Source of the DNA: Flavobacterium psychrophilum
GTDB taxonomy: Bacteria; Bacteroidota; Bacteroidia; Flavobacteriales; Flavobacteriaceae
DNA length: 12,086 nt
Direction: 5' to 3'
Assembly (NCBI GenBank): GCA_003243255.1
Contig: QFQM01000131.1
Location: 1 to 12,086, forward strand
In this document: piece by piece, positions 6,190 through 12,086 of the stretch
How the letters are laid out: every line of letters starts with the position of its first letter
Position numbering within the stretch: position 1 is the first letter of the stretch
Position numbers and translations under genes: made by a program
Notes under the pieces: model-generated
Database searches by the model: none
Seen by the model: only the letters and a program-made list of their open reading frames with translations
Told to the model about the DNA's origin: nothing

Positions 6190-7578
6190 ATGGTTAAACA
6201 AACCACAATCAAGAGTGAGATTTCATTAAAAGGTGTCGGCCTGCACACAGGTAAAGAGGTTACAATGACCTTTAAACCCGCTCCTGTTAATAATGGCTAC
6301 ACTTTTGTAAGGGTAGATTTAGAAGGGCAGCCCGTTGTTGAGGCTGATGCCAATTATGTAGTTAATACCCAAAGAGGAACAAACCTTGAGAAAAAAGGTG
6401 TTAAGATACAAACGTCAGAACATGTGCTTGCCGCATTTGTAGGTTGTGATGTTGATAATGTTATAATTGAACTTGATGCTTCTGAGCCTCCAATCATGGA
6501 TGGTTCGTCTAAATTCTTTGTAGAAGCTATTGAAAAAGTAGGTGTAGAGGAGCAGGATGCTGAGCGTAAGGTATATGTTGTAAAAGAAGTTATATCGTAT
6601 ACAGACGAAGCAACCGGAAGCGAAATCATTGTCATGCCTGCTGATGATTATCAGGTTACTGCAATGGTAGATTTTGGTACTAAAGTTTTAGGTACCCAAA
6701 ATGCTACACTGAAAAACATGTCCGATTTTAAAACTGAGATCGCATCATCGCGTACTTTCAGTTTCCTTCATGAACTTGAAGCACTTTTAAATAACGGCCT
6801 TATAAAAGGGGGCGATCTTAATAATGCTATTGTTTATGTAGATAAAGAGATATCTCCTGAAACTATGGAGAGTCTTAAAACAGCTTTTGGTAAAGACAGT
6901 ATAGCTGTTAAACCAAACGGCATCCTTGATAATCTAACGCTGCACTATCCTAATGAGGCTGCACGTCACAAACTTCTGGATGTTGTAGGAGACCTTGCTC
7001 TTATCGGTACAAGGATCAAAGGAAAAGTTATAGCAAACAAGCCTGGGCATTTTGTAAATACCCAGTTTGCTAAAAAAATGTCTAAGATCATAAAAATTGA
7101 AGAGCGTAATCAGGTGCCGGTATATGACCTGCACAAAGAGCCTTTAATGGATGTGAACAAAATAATGAGCATGTTGCCGCACCGTCCACCGTTCTTATTG
7201 GTGGATAAAATCCTTGAGATGAGCGACAATCATGTTGTAGGGCTTAAAAATGTGACTATGAACGAAAGCTTTTTCGTGGGTCACTTCCCGGGAGCTCCGG
7301 TTATGCCGGGTGTTCTTATAGTTGAGGCTATGGCACAGTGTGGAGGTATTCTTATACTAAGCTCTGTTCCGGATCCGGAGAACTACCTTACTTATTTCAT
7401 GAAAATTGACAATGTGAAATTTAAACATAAAGTGCTTCCTGGTGATACGCTTGTGTTTAAATGTGACCTTATTTCACCTATTCGCAGGGGTATCTGCCAT
7501 ATGCAGGCTAATGCTTATGCAAATGGTAAACTGGTTGCTGAAGCAGAACTAATGGCGCAAATTGTCAAAAATAGCTAA
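6190..7578 (+). CDS. lpxC-fabZ: Bifunctional LpxC deacetylase / FabZ dehydratase fusion
   Basis: This 462-residue protein joins two enzymes. Residues 1 to about 305 are LpxC, the zinc deacetylase that commits UDP-3-O-acyl-GlcNAc to lipid A. Zinc ligands H78 (SEHVLAA), H260 and D264 (RHKLLDVVGD) are present, as are E77 and H287 (KPGHF), which match the E. coli catalytic residues E78 and H265. Residues about 320-462 are FabZ, the 3-hydroxyacyl-ACP dehydratase of fatty acid synthesis, with the opening MLPHRPPFLLVDK (328-340), catalytic H365 in GHFPGAP, and E379 in VEAMAQ. The join around 305-320 is short and hydrophilic. This fusion is typical of Bacteroidota. Both enzymes use the 3-hydroxyacyl-ACP pool: FabZ consumes it and LpxA draws from it, while LpxC makes the use irreversible. 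The gene follows lpxD by 12 nt and precedes lpxA by 10 nt. Confidence 0.97.
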   Translation: MVKQTTIKSEISLKGVGLHTGKEVTMTFKPAPVNNGYTFVRVDLEGQPVVEADANYVVNTQRGTNLEKKGVKIQTSEHVLAAFVGCDVDNVIIELDASEPPIMDGSSKFFVEAIEKVGVEEQDAERKVYVVKEVISYTDEATGSEIIVMPADDYQVTAMVDFGTKVLGTQNATLKNMSDFKTEIASSRTFSFLHELEALLNNGLIKGGDLNNAIVYVDKEISPETMESLKTAFGKDSIAVKPNGILDNLTLHYPNEAARHKLLDVVGDLALIGTRIKGKVIANKPGHFVNTQFAKKMSKIIKIEERNQVPVYDLHKEPLMDVNKIMSMLPHRPPFLLVDKILEMSDNHVVGLKNVTMNESFFVGHFPGAPVMPGVLIVEAMAQCGGILILSSVPDPENYLTYFMKIDNVKFKHKVLPGDTLVFKCDLISPIRRGICHMQANAYANGKLVAEAELMAQIVKNS

Positions 7579-7588
7579 ACAGAAATTT

Positions 7589-8374
7589 ATGAATCAACCG
7601 TTAGCATACGTACATCCGGGCGCAAAGATTGCTAAAAATGTAGTAATCGAGCCTTTTACCACTATCCATAATAATGTAGAGATAGGGGAAGGAACCTGGA
7701 TAGGTTCTAATGTTACTATTATGGAGGGCGCCAGGATTGGCAAAAATTGTAATATATTTCCGGGTGCTGTAATATCTGCAGTGCCTCAGGATCTTAAATT
7801 TGGAGGTGAAGAATCACTTGCAATAATCGGAGACAACTGTACTATACGTGAGTGTGTTACAATAAACAGAGGAACTATTGCTTCAGGCCAGACAAGGCTT
7901 GGTAATAACTGTCTTGTAATGGCTACCGCACACATCGCGCACGACTGCCATATAGGTGATAATGCTATTATCGTAAATGGTGTTGCCCTTGCAGGACACG
8001 TTACTGTTGGTAATTATGCGATCATCGGAGGACTTGCAGCTGTACATCAGTTTATAAGTATTGGTGACCACGCCATGATTTCAGGCGGATCTCTGGTACG
8101 TAAAGATGTACCTCCGTTTACAAAAGCAGCAAAAGAACCTCTTTCTTATGTAGGTATCAACTCTATCGGTTTAAGAAGAAGAGGTTTTACTCCTGAAAAA
8201 ATCAGGGAAATACAGGACATCTACAGGATATTATATCAAAAAAATTACAACACTACCCAGGCTTTAAGTATTATTGAGGCTGAAATGGAAGCTACACCTG
8301 AGCGTGATGAAATCATCCTGTTTATCAGAAACTCTTCAAGAGGGGTAATGAAAGGTTATACAGGTATATATTAA
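7589..8374 (+). CDS. lpxA: UDP-GlcNAc 3-O-acyltransferase LpxA
   Basis: LpxA transfers a 3-hydroxyacyl chain from acyl-ACP to the 3-OH of UDP-GlcNAc, the first lipid A step. The ATG at 7589 gives 261 residues, as in E. coli (262). An in-frame TTG at 7562 would overlap fabZ and is rejected. Hexapeptide repeats form the left-handed beta helix from about residue 8 to 170, and the helical C-terminal domain follows (200-261). H115 and catalytic H118 (AHIAHDC), H137 (AGHV) and H153 (AVHQF) line up with E. coli H122, H125, H144 and H160 at a constant offset of 7. G166 falls at the place of E. coli G173, the acyl-chain ruler, which is consistent with a long hydroxyacyl donor (inference). It starts 10 nt after the lpxC-fabZ stop, so the two are probably co-transcribed. 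A 93-nt spacer with an inverted repeat separates it from efp. Confidence 0.97.
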   Translation: MNQPLAYVHPGAKIAKNVVIEPFTTIHNNVEIGEGTWIGSNVTIMEGARIGKNCNIFPGAVISAVPQDLKFGGEESLAIIGDNCTIRECVTINRGTIASGQTRLGNNCLVMATAHIAHDCHIGDNAIIVNGVALAGHVTVGNYAIIGGLAAVHQFISIGDHAMISGGSLVRKDVPPFTKAAKEPLSYVGINSIGLRRRGFTPEKIREIQDIYRILYQKNYNTTQALSIIEAEMEATPERDEIILFIRNSSRGVMKGYTGIY

Positions 8375-8385
8375 GATTAATTGAT

Positions 8386-8439
8386 TATTTGTGGATTCGG
8401 TTCTTTTGCTAATTCTACAAATTAACAGATTCACAAATA
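8386..8439. repeat. Imperfect inverted repeat between lpxA and efp
   Basis: The arm TATTTGTGGATTCGG (8386-8400) can pair with CAGATTCACAAATA (8426-8439): about 14 bp with an 8-bp perfect outer part, two G·U pairs and one mismatch, around a loop of about 25 nt. No T-run follows the right arm, so it is not a standard terminator. It could be an attenuator, RNA-processing site or dispersed palindrome. It shares a block with the spacer after efp. Confidence 0.6.
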
Positions 8440-8467
8440 TTTAGAAAACAAAATAAACAAATTAAAA

Positions 8468-9034
8468 ATGGCAAGTACATCAGATATCAGAAACGGTTTA
8501 TGCATTAAGTTTAACCACGATATATATAAAATTATTGAATTCCTTCACGTTAAGCCGGGTAAGGGTCCAGCTTTCGTAAGAACTAAGCTTAAAAGCCTTA
8601 CTACAGGTAAAGTATTAGATAATACATTTTCTGCAGGTCACAAAATTGATGATGTAAGAGTTGAGACGCATAAATTCCAGTTCTTATATGCTGAAGGTGA
8701 CAACTATAACTTCATGCATGTTGAAACCTATGAGCAAATCTCATTGAATAAAGATATTCTTGATGCTCCGGATCTTTTAAAAGAAGGTGAAAATGTAATG
8801 GTTATCTGGAATACGGAAACTGATGCACCTCTTTCTGTTGATATGCCTGCTTCAGTTATTCTTGAAGTTACTTATGCTGAGCCGGGAGTTAAAGGTAATA
8901 CTGCGACTAACGCTACAAAACCTGCTAAAGTTGAGACTGGTGCGTCTGTAAACGTACCTCTTTTCATCAATGAAGGTGATAAAATTAAAATTGATACCGC
9001 TTCTGGTCAGTACATGGAGCGTGTAAAAGAATAA
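8468..9034 (+). CDS. efp: Elongation factor P
   Basis: EF-P binds the ribosome between the P and E sites and relieves stalling at polyproline stretches. The 188-residue length is standard. The three beta-barrel domains run about 1-63, 66-126 and 130-186. The tip loop VKPGKGPAF (28-36) carries K32, equivalent to the modified Lys34 of E. coli. The modifying enzymes are not in this window, so the state of K32 is unknown. The C-terminal part has the usual VPLFINEGDKIKIDT-like block (163-177). The ATG at 8468 follows an A-rich leader. Placement inside a lipid A cluster is unusual functionally but the orientation matches its neighbours. Inverted repeats lie in the spacers on both sides, so it may be transcribed or processed as its own segment. 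Confidence 0.97.
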   Translation: MASTSDIRNGLCIKFNHDIYKIIEFLHVKPGKGPAFVRTKLKSLTTGKVLDNTFSAGHKIDDVRVETHKFQFLYAEGDNYNFMHVETYEQISLNKDILDAPDLLKEGENVMVIWNTETDAPLSVDMPASVILEVTYAEPGVKGNTATNATKPAKVETGASVNVPLFINEGDKIKIDTASGQYMERVKE

Positions 9035-9040
9035 ATTTAT

Positions 9041-9103
9041 TTGTTGTTCCGGTTATTTGAACTGATTATTTGTAAATTGGCAATTCAAATAACCGGATAA
9101 CAA
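9041..9103. repeat. Long inverted repeat between efp and the second lpxD-like gene
   Basis: CCGGTTATTTGAA (9049-9061) and TTCAAATAACCGG (9084-9096) are a perfect 13-bp inverted repeat with a 22-nt loop. It extends outward with TTGTT (9041-9045) and AACAA (9099-9103) after a one-base bulge. The loop ends in a smaller palindrome, AATTG-G-CAATT (9075-9085). It begins 7 nt after the efp stop. There is no T-run, so efficient intrinsic termination is doubtful. Confidence 0.8.
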
Positions 9104-9124
9104 AAATCCAAGAAACTTAAATAA

Positions 9125-10054
9125 ATGAAATTCCCAAATGTATATCCTTTAAAGGATATTGCTGCCCTAATAGGTTGCGAATATGTGGGTGATGATAATT
9201 TCCCTGTTCACGGTATGAATGAGATTCATGTTGTTGAGCCAGGGGATATTGTTTTTGTAGACCACCCTAAATATTACGACAAAGCCCTGCAATCAGCAGC
9301 AACTATTGTACTAATCAACAAGGAGGTTGATTGTCCTGAAGGTAAAGCTTTATTGGTGTCAGATGATCCTTTCAGGGATTTCAATAAGCTTACAAAACAT
9401 TTCAGGCCGTTTCAGGCTTCAGGAGCTTCTGTTTCTGATTCAGCACAAATAGGAGAAGGGACTGTTATCCAGCCTAATACTTTCGTTGGTAACAATGTTG
9501 TTATCGGTAAAAATTGTCTTATACACTCTAATGTAAGTATTTATGACAATACCATTATTGGCGATAATGTAATCATTCATGCCGGTACGATTTTGGGGGC
9601 TGATGCTTTTTATTACAAAAAACGCCCTGAAGGATTCGACCAGCTTTTATCAGGAGGAAGAGTTATAATTCAGGATAATGTAGGCATTGGATCGCTTTGT
9701 ACTATTGATAAAGGTGTTACAGGAGATACAACAATTGGCGAAGGTACTAAAATTGATAATCAGGTTCAGATAGGTCATGATACTATAATTGGTAAAAAAT
9801 GTCTTATCGCTTCACAGGTTGGTATTGCCGGTTGTGTGGTTATTGAAGATGAAGTGACTTTCTGGGGTCAGTCCGGTACTACAAGCGGAATCACGATTGG
9901 TGCTAAAGCTGTAATTCAGGCGCAATCAGGTATAAGCAAATCTCTTGAAGGAGGAAAGGTTTATTTTGGAAGCCCTGCTGAAGAAGTAAGAGAAAAACTT
10001 AAACAAATGGCCAACGTTAAACGTATTCCTGAAATATTAGAAAAAATAAAATAA
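9125..10054 (+). CDS. Second LpxD-like hexapeptide acyltransferase
   Basis: The 309-residue protein has the LpxD layout: an N-terminal domain (about 1-95), then a left-handed beta helix of hexapeptide repeats (about 102-275). The catalytic His is kept: H218 in IDNQVQIGHD (210-219), aligned with H241 of the upstream LpxD. It differs elsewhere. The substrate loop GSDGFGF is replaced by GADAFYYKKRPEG (158-170), and the family motif TTIDRATLG becomes CTIDKGVTG. The protein is about 30 residues shorter than LpxD. These changes suggest a related acyl transfer with a different acceptor or donor, but the sequence does not say which. The gene starts 90 nt after efp and ends 3 nt before the NTF2-like gene, so those two are probably translated from one mRNA. 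Automatic annotation would call it lpxD; I leave the symbol blank. Confidence 0.88.
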   Translation: MKFPNVYPLKDIAALIGCEYVGDDNFPVHGMNEIHVVEPGDIVFVDHPKYYDKALQSAATIVLINKEVDCPEGKALLVSDDPFRDFNKLTKHFRPFQASGASVSDSAQIGEGTVIQPNTFVGNNVVIGKNCLIHSNVSIYDNTIIGDNVIIHAGTILGADAFYYKKRPEGFDQLLSGGRVIIQDNVGIGSLCTIDKGVTGDTTIGEGTKIDNQVQIGHDTIIGKKCLIASQVGIAGCVVIEDEVTFWGQSGTTSGITIGAKAVIQAQSGISKSLEGGKVYFGSPAEEVREKLKQMANVKRIPEILEKIK

Positions 10055-10057
10055 GTA

Positions 10058-10420
10058 ATGAACGCAAAAGAGCTGGTATCAGAATATTACAATTCAGAGG
10101 CATTTAGGTCAAAAGCGGCAATGGAGGCTTACCTTCATGATGAGCTTATTATACAATGGCATAGTTCTAAAGGATATCTTCAGCTTGAAAAAAGCGATCT
10201 GCTTACTCTTGCCGAAGAACTTGAAAAATCATATTCTTCATCTAGCCTCGATGTTTCGCATATCGTAGCAGAAGGAGATACAGTTACTGTTCGTTATACA
10301 CATTATGTAAACCCTATTGAAACGCCAAATGAGCAGATGACTCTTGCTCATTTTGTAGTAATATGGGAGATTAAAGACAACAAGTTATACAAGGGCTACC
10401 TTATGAGTCAGGTAGGATAG
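10058..10420 (+). CDS. Small NTF2-like / SnoaL-like protein
   Basis: The 120-residue protein has the pattern of the NTF2-like cone fold. Helices at the N-terminus (MNAKELVSEYYNSEAF) are followed by a short LHDELIIQWHSSKG segment, a helix around 45-55, and beta strands about 63-119 (HIVAEGDTVTVRYTHYV, MTLAHFVVIWEIKDNKLYKGY). The family includes enzymes, ligand carriers and proteins with no activity, so the function is unknown. Polar residues that would face the pocket include H34, H82 and H97 (counted by eye). There is no signal peptide, so it is cytoplasmic. It starts 3 nt after the second lpxD-like gene, a spacing that points to translational coupling and possibly a shared pathway. It is the last gene of the cluster. 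No terminator is visible before sucD. Confidence 0.8.
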   Translation: MNAKELVSEYYNSEAFRSKAAMEAYLHDELIIQWHSSKGYLQLEKSDLLTLAEELEKSYSSSSLDVSHIVAEGDTVTVRYTHYVNPIETPNEQMTLAHFVVIWEIKDNKLYKGYLMSQVG

Positions 10421-10471
10421 TTGTCTATATTATGTTTTAGTAAAAATATCTTTATAAAAGTCGTACAAAGC

Positions 10472-10502
10472 TTTAATTATATTTTACAAAACCTTATTTT
10501 TG
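10472..10502 (+). promoter_or_regulatory. Promoter of sucD
   Basis: TATTTTTG (10495-10502) matches the Bacteroidota -7 box TAnnTTTG. TTTA (10472-10475) stands 19 nt upstream in place of the -33 TTTG. Transcription would begin near 10508 and give an A-rich leader of about 30 nt before the ATG at 10538. This suits a highly expressed gene. Confidence 0.65.
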
Positions 10503-10537
10503 CAACACGATTTAAAAAATAATTTAAAAAATATATC

Positions 10538-11410
10538 ATGAGTGTTTTAGTTAATAAAGATTCCAAAATAATTGTTCAGGGATTTACAGGTAGCGAAGGT
10601 ACTTTCCATGCTACTCAAATGATAGAATACGGTACTAACGTTGTAGGTGGTGTTACACCTGGAAAAGGTGGTACAACTCACTTAGACCGTCCGGTATTCA
10701 ACACTGTTAAAGATGCTGTTGATATCGCTGGTGCTGATACAACTATCATTTTCGTTCCGCCGGCATTTGCTGCTGACGCAATTATGGAAGCTGCTGAAGC
10801 GGGTATTAAAGTAATCATCACGATTACTGAAGGTATTCCGGTTGCAGATATGATTAAAGCTTATGATTACATTCAGGATAAAGACTGTCGTTTAGTAGGT
10901 CCTAACTGTCCGGGTGTTATTACTCCGGGAGAAGCTAAAGTTGGTATCATGCCAGGTTTCGTTTTCAAAAAAGGTAAAGTAGGTATCGTTTCTAAATCAG
11001 GTACTCTTACTTATGAGGCTGCTGATCAGGTTGTAAAACAAGGTCTTGGTATTACTACAGCTATCGGTATCGGTGGTGACCCAATCATTGGTACTACTAC
11101 TAAAGAAGCTGTTGAGCTTTTAATGAATGATCCTGAGACTGAAGCTATCATCATGATTGGTGAAATTGGAGGTCAGTTAGAGGCTGATGCTGCTAAATGG
11201 ATCAAAGCTGATGGTAACAGAAAACCGGTTATTGGATTTATCGCTGGTGAGACTGCTCCTAAAGGACGTACAATGGGTCACGCAGGTGCAATCGTTGGTG
11301 GTGCTGATGATACAGCTGAAGCTAAAAAACGTATCATGAGAGAGAACGGAATCCACGTTGTTGACTCTCCTGCTGAAATCGGTAAAAAAGTTAAAGAAGT
11401 ATTAGGTTAA
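10538..11410 (+). CDS. sucD: Succinyl-CoA synthetase alpha subunit
   Basis: SucD and the beta subunit SucC convert succinyl-CoA, ADP or GDP, and phosphate into succinate, CoA and ATP or GTP in the TCA cycle. The length (290 residues) is standard. Residues 1-120 form the CoA-binding Rossmann domain with [10 protein letters not shown] (15-24). GPNCPG (121-126) follows, and the ligase domain carries the phosphorylated His, H248, in [11 protein letters not shown] (245-255), matching E. coli H246. GEIGG (208-212) is also present. The sucC gene is not next to it, unlike in E. coli. The gene has its own promoter and a strong terminator, so it is a single-gene unit. Its codons (GGT, ACT, GCT, AAA) are more uniform than those of its neighbours, as expected for high expression. 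Confidence 0.97.
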   Translation: MSVLVNKDSKIIVQGFTGSEGTFHATQMIEYGTNVVGGVTPGKGGTTHLDRPVFNTVKDAVDIAGADTTIIFVPPAFAADAIMEAAEAGIKVIITITEGIPVADMIKAYDYIQDKDCRLVGPNCPGVITPGEAKVGIMPGFVFKKGKVGIVSKSGTLTYEAADQVVKQGLGITTAIGIGGDPIIGTTTKEAVELLMNDPETEAIIMIGEIGGQLEADAAKWIKADGNRKPVIGFIAGETAPKGRTMGHAGAIVGGADDTAEAKKRIMRENGIHVVDSPAEIGKKVKEVLG

Positions 11411-11431
11411 TTTATTCCTGATCCAAAATAT

Positions 11432-11458
11432 AAAGTCCCGCGGTTGCGGGACTTTTTT
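11432..11458 (+). terminator. Rho-independent terminator of sucD, possibly bidirectional
   Basis: AAAGTCCCGC and GCGGGACTTT form a perfect 10-bp stem with a GGTT loop, followed by six T's (11453-11458), 21 nt after the sucD stop. The other strand also has a T-rich stretch after the stem, so it may serve the convergent ferritin-like gene ending at 11481. Confidence 0.93.
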
Positions 11459-11480
11459 CATTATAATCTCTGCAAATTTT

Positions 11481-12086
11481 TTACATTTCAGACATTTCTT
11501 CATCAGCGGCATCAAAATTAATGGTATTATAGGCTGCTTCTGTAAGCGTAACGTCTGCTTCTTTCTCTTCATTTAGAGTTTCTTCAAGTAAAGCGGCAGC
11601 TTCATTTTGTCCAAGAGTTTTAGCAAATGCGCAAAGTGTACCATACGTAGAAATCTCATAATGTTCAATCTTTTGCGAAGCAGCTATTATCCCTGCATCC
11701 CTAACAGGGCCAAGTTCTGTACTTTCCATAATATCCTGACCTTCCTTAATAAGGCCGTCCATCGCTTCACATTTCTTTGCAACTGCTTTTTTACCTGCCA
11801 GTTCAAAAACTCTTTCTAGTCTGGCGATTTGTTCTTCAGTAACAGCAAGATGCTCGTCTAGTGCTGTGATAAGATTCTCGCTTGTTGCATTTTTAGCCAT
11901 TTTGGGTAATGCTTTGGTAAGTGCCTTTTCAGCCCAGTAAATATCTTTCAGGCTGTCTACATACAATTCCATTAGTCCGTCTGCTGCTGTACTTTTTGCT
12001 TTTACTTTACGTATAGCTGTAGATTTTGCAATAGTAGTTTTTCGTGTTCTTGCAGCTGATGTAGATTTTGTTGTTTTTGTTGCTGT
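11481..12086 (-). CDS. Ferritin-like YciF/DUF892 protein with basic N-terminal tail (5' end cut by window)
   Basis: The reading frame stays open from the stop at 11481 through the right edge (201 codons visible). An ATG at 11972 is therefore probably internal rather than the start. From that Met the protein is a DUF892/YciF ferritin-like four-helix domain: YVDSLKDIYWAEKAL, a helix with DEHLAVTEEQIARLE, then ASQKIEHYEISTYG and LEETLNEEKEADVTL. The Glu/His residues in these helices are candidate di-iron ligands. The 38 visible residues before it are almost all Lys, Arg, Thr, Ser and Ala (about ten basic, one acidic), like a histone H1 or low-complexity DNA-binding tail. YciF-type proteins are linked to stress responses, but their chemistry is not settled. 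A joint role in DNA protection, as in Dps, is inference. It converges with sucD across a shared terminator. Confidence 0.88.
   Translation of the reverse strand, partial: TATKTTKSTSAARTRKTTIAKSTAIRKVKAKSTAADGLMELYVDSLKDIYWAEKALTKALPKMAKNATSENLITALDEHLAVTEEQIARLERVFELAGKKAVAKKCEAMDGLIKEGQDIMESTELGPVRDAGIIAASQKIEHYEISTYGTLCAFAKTLGQNEAAALLEETLNEEKEADVTLTEAAYNTINFDAADEEMSEM

Noticed and set aside
7562..7588. TTG start for lpxA overlapping fabZ
   Set aside because: Nine extra residues have no support in the family; the ATG at 7589 matches E. coli LpxA closely.
10421..10471. A terminator after the NTF2-like gene
   Set aside because: No stem followed by a T-run can be found before the sucD promoter, so read-through into sucD cannot be excluded.
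11607..11819. A 70-codon plus-strand ORF near the right end
   Set aside because: It is antisense to the ferritin-like gene and Cys/Phe-rich in a way expected from reverse reading; no family match.

Overview
The window comes from a member of the Bacteroidota, most likely Flavobacteriaceae (Flavobacterium or a close relative). The signs are AT-rich DNA, A-rich leaders without Shine-Dalgarno sequences, TAnnTTTG-type promoter boxes, a PorX-type response regulator, an LpxC-FabZ fusion, and a gene order that I recall from flavobacterial chromosomes. It looks like core chromosome. I see no mobile element, CRISPR array, tRNA or rRNA.

Region 1 (1-3201, minus strand) is a probable operon read right to left. 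It starts with porX, a two-domain response regulator/alkaline-phosphatase-fold protein that controls type IX secretion. Next is tsaE, the ATPase for the tRNA t6A modification. Last is an alanine-dehydrogenase-family gene cut by the window start. Region 2 (3202-3886) holds the porX upstream region with an 11-bp direct repeat, an intrinsic terminator, a gene for a small Lys/Glu-rich exported protein (minus strand), and a divergent promoter region.

Region 3 (3887-10420, plus strand) is a compact lipid A cluster: an HD-domain phosphohydrolase, lpxD, lpxC-fabZ (fused), lpxA, efp, a second divergent lpxD-like acyltransferase, and a small NTF2-like protein. LpxA, LpxC and LpxD catalyse the first three steps of lipid A synthesis. 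FabZ supplies the hydroxyacyl-ACP branch point of fatty acid elongation, so the fusion ties the committed lipid A step to its competitor for substrate. Two spacers, one on each side of efp, carry inverted repeats and share a related 18-bp block.

Region 4 (10421-12086) contains sucD (succinyl-CoA synthetase alpha) with its own promoter and a strong terminator. Facing it is a YciF/DUF892 ferritin-like gene whose N-terminal part, a basic histone-H1-like tail, runs off the right edge.

Nothing here is a clearly new system. The points most worth a second look are the second LpxD-like protein, the paired inverted repeats around efp, the apparent loss of the catalytic His in the alanine-dehydrogenase-like protein, and the basic tail on the ferritin-like protein.
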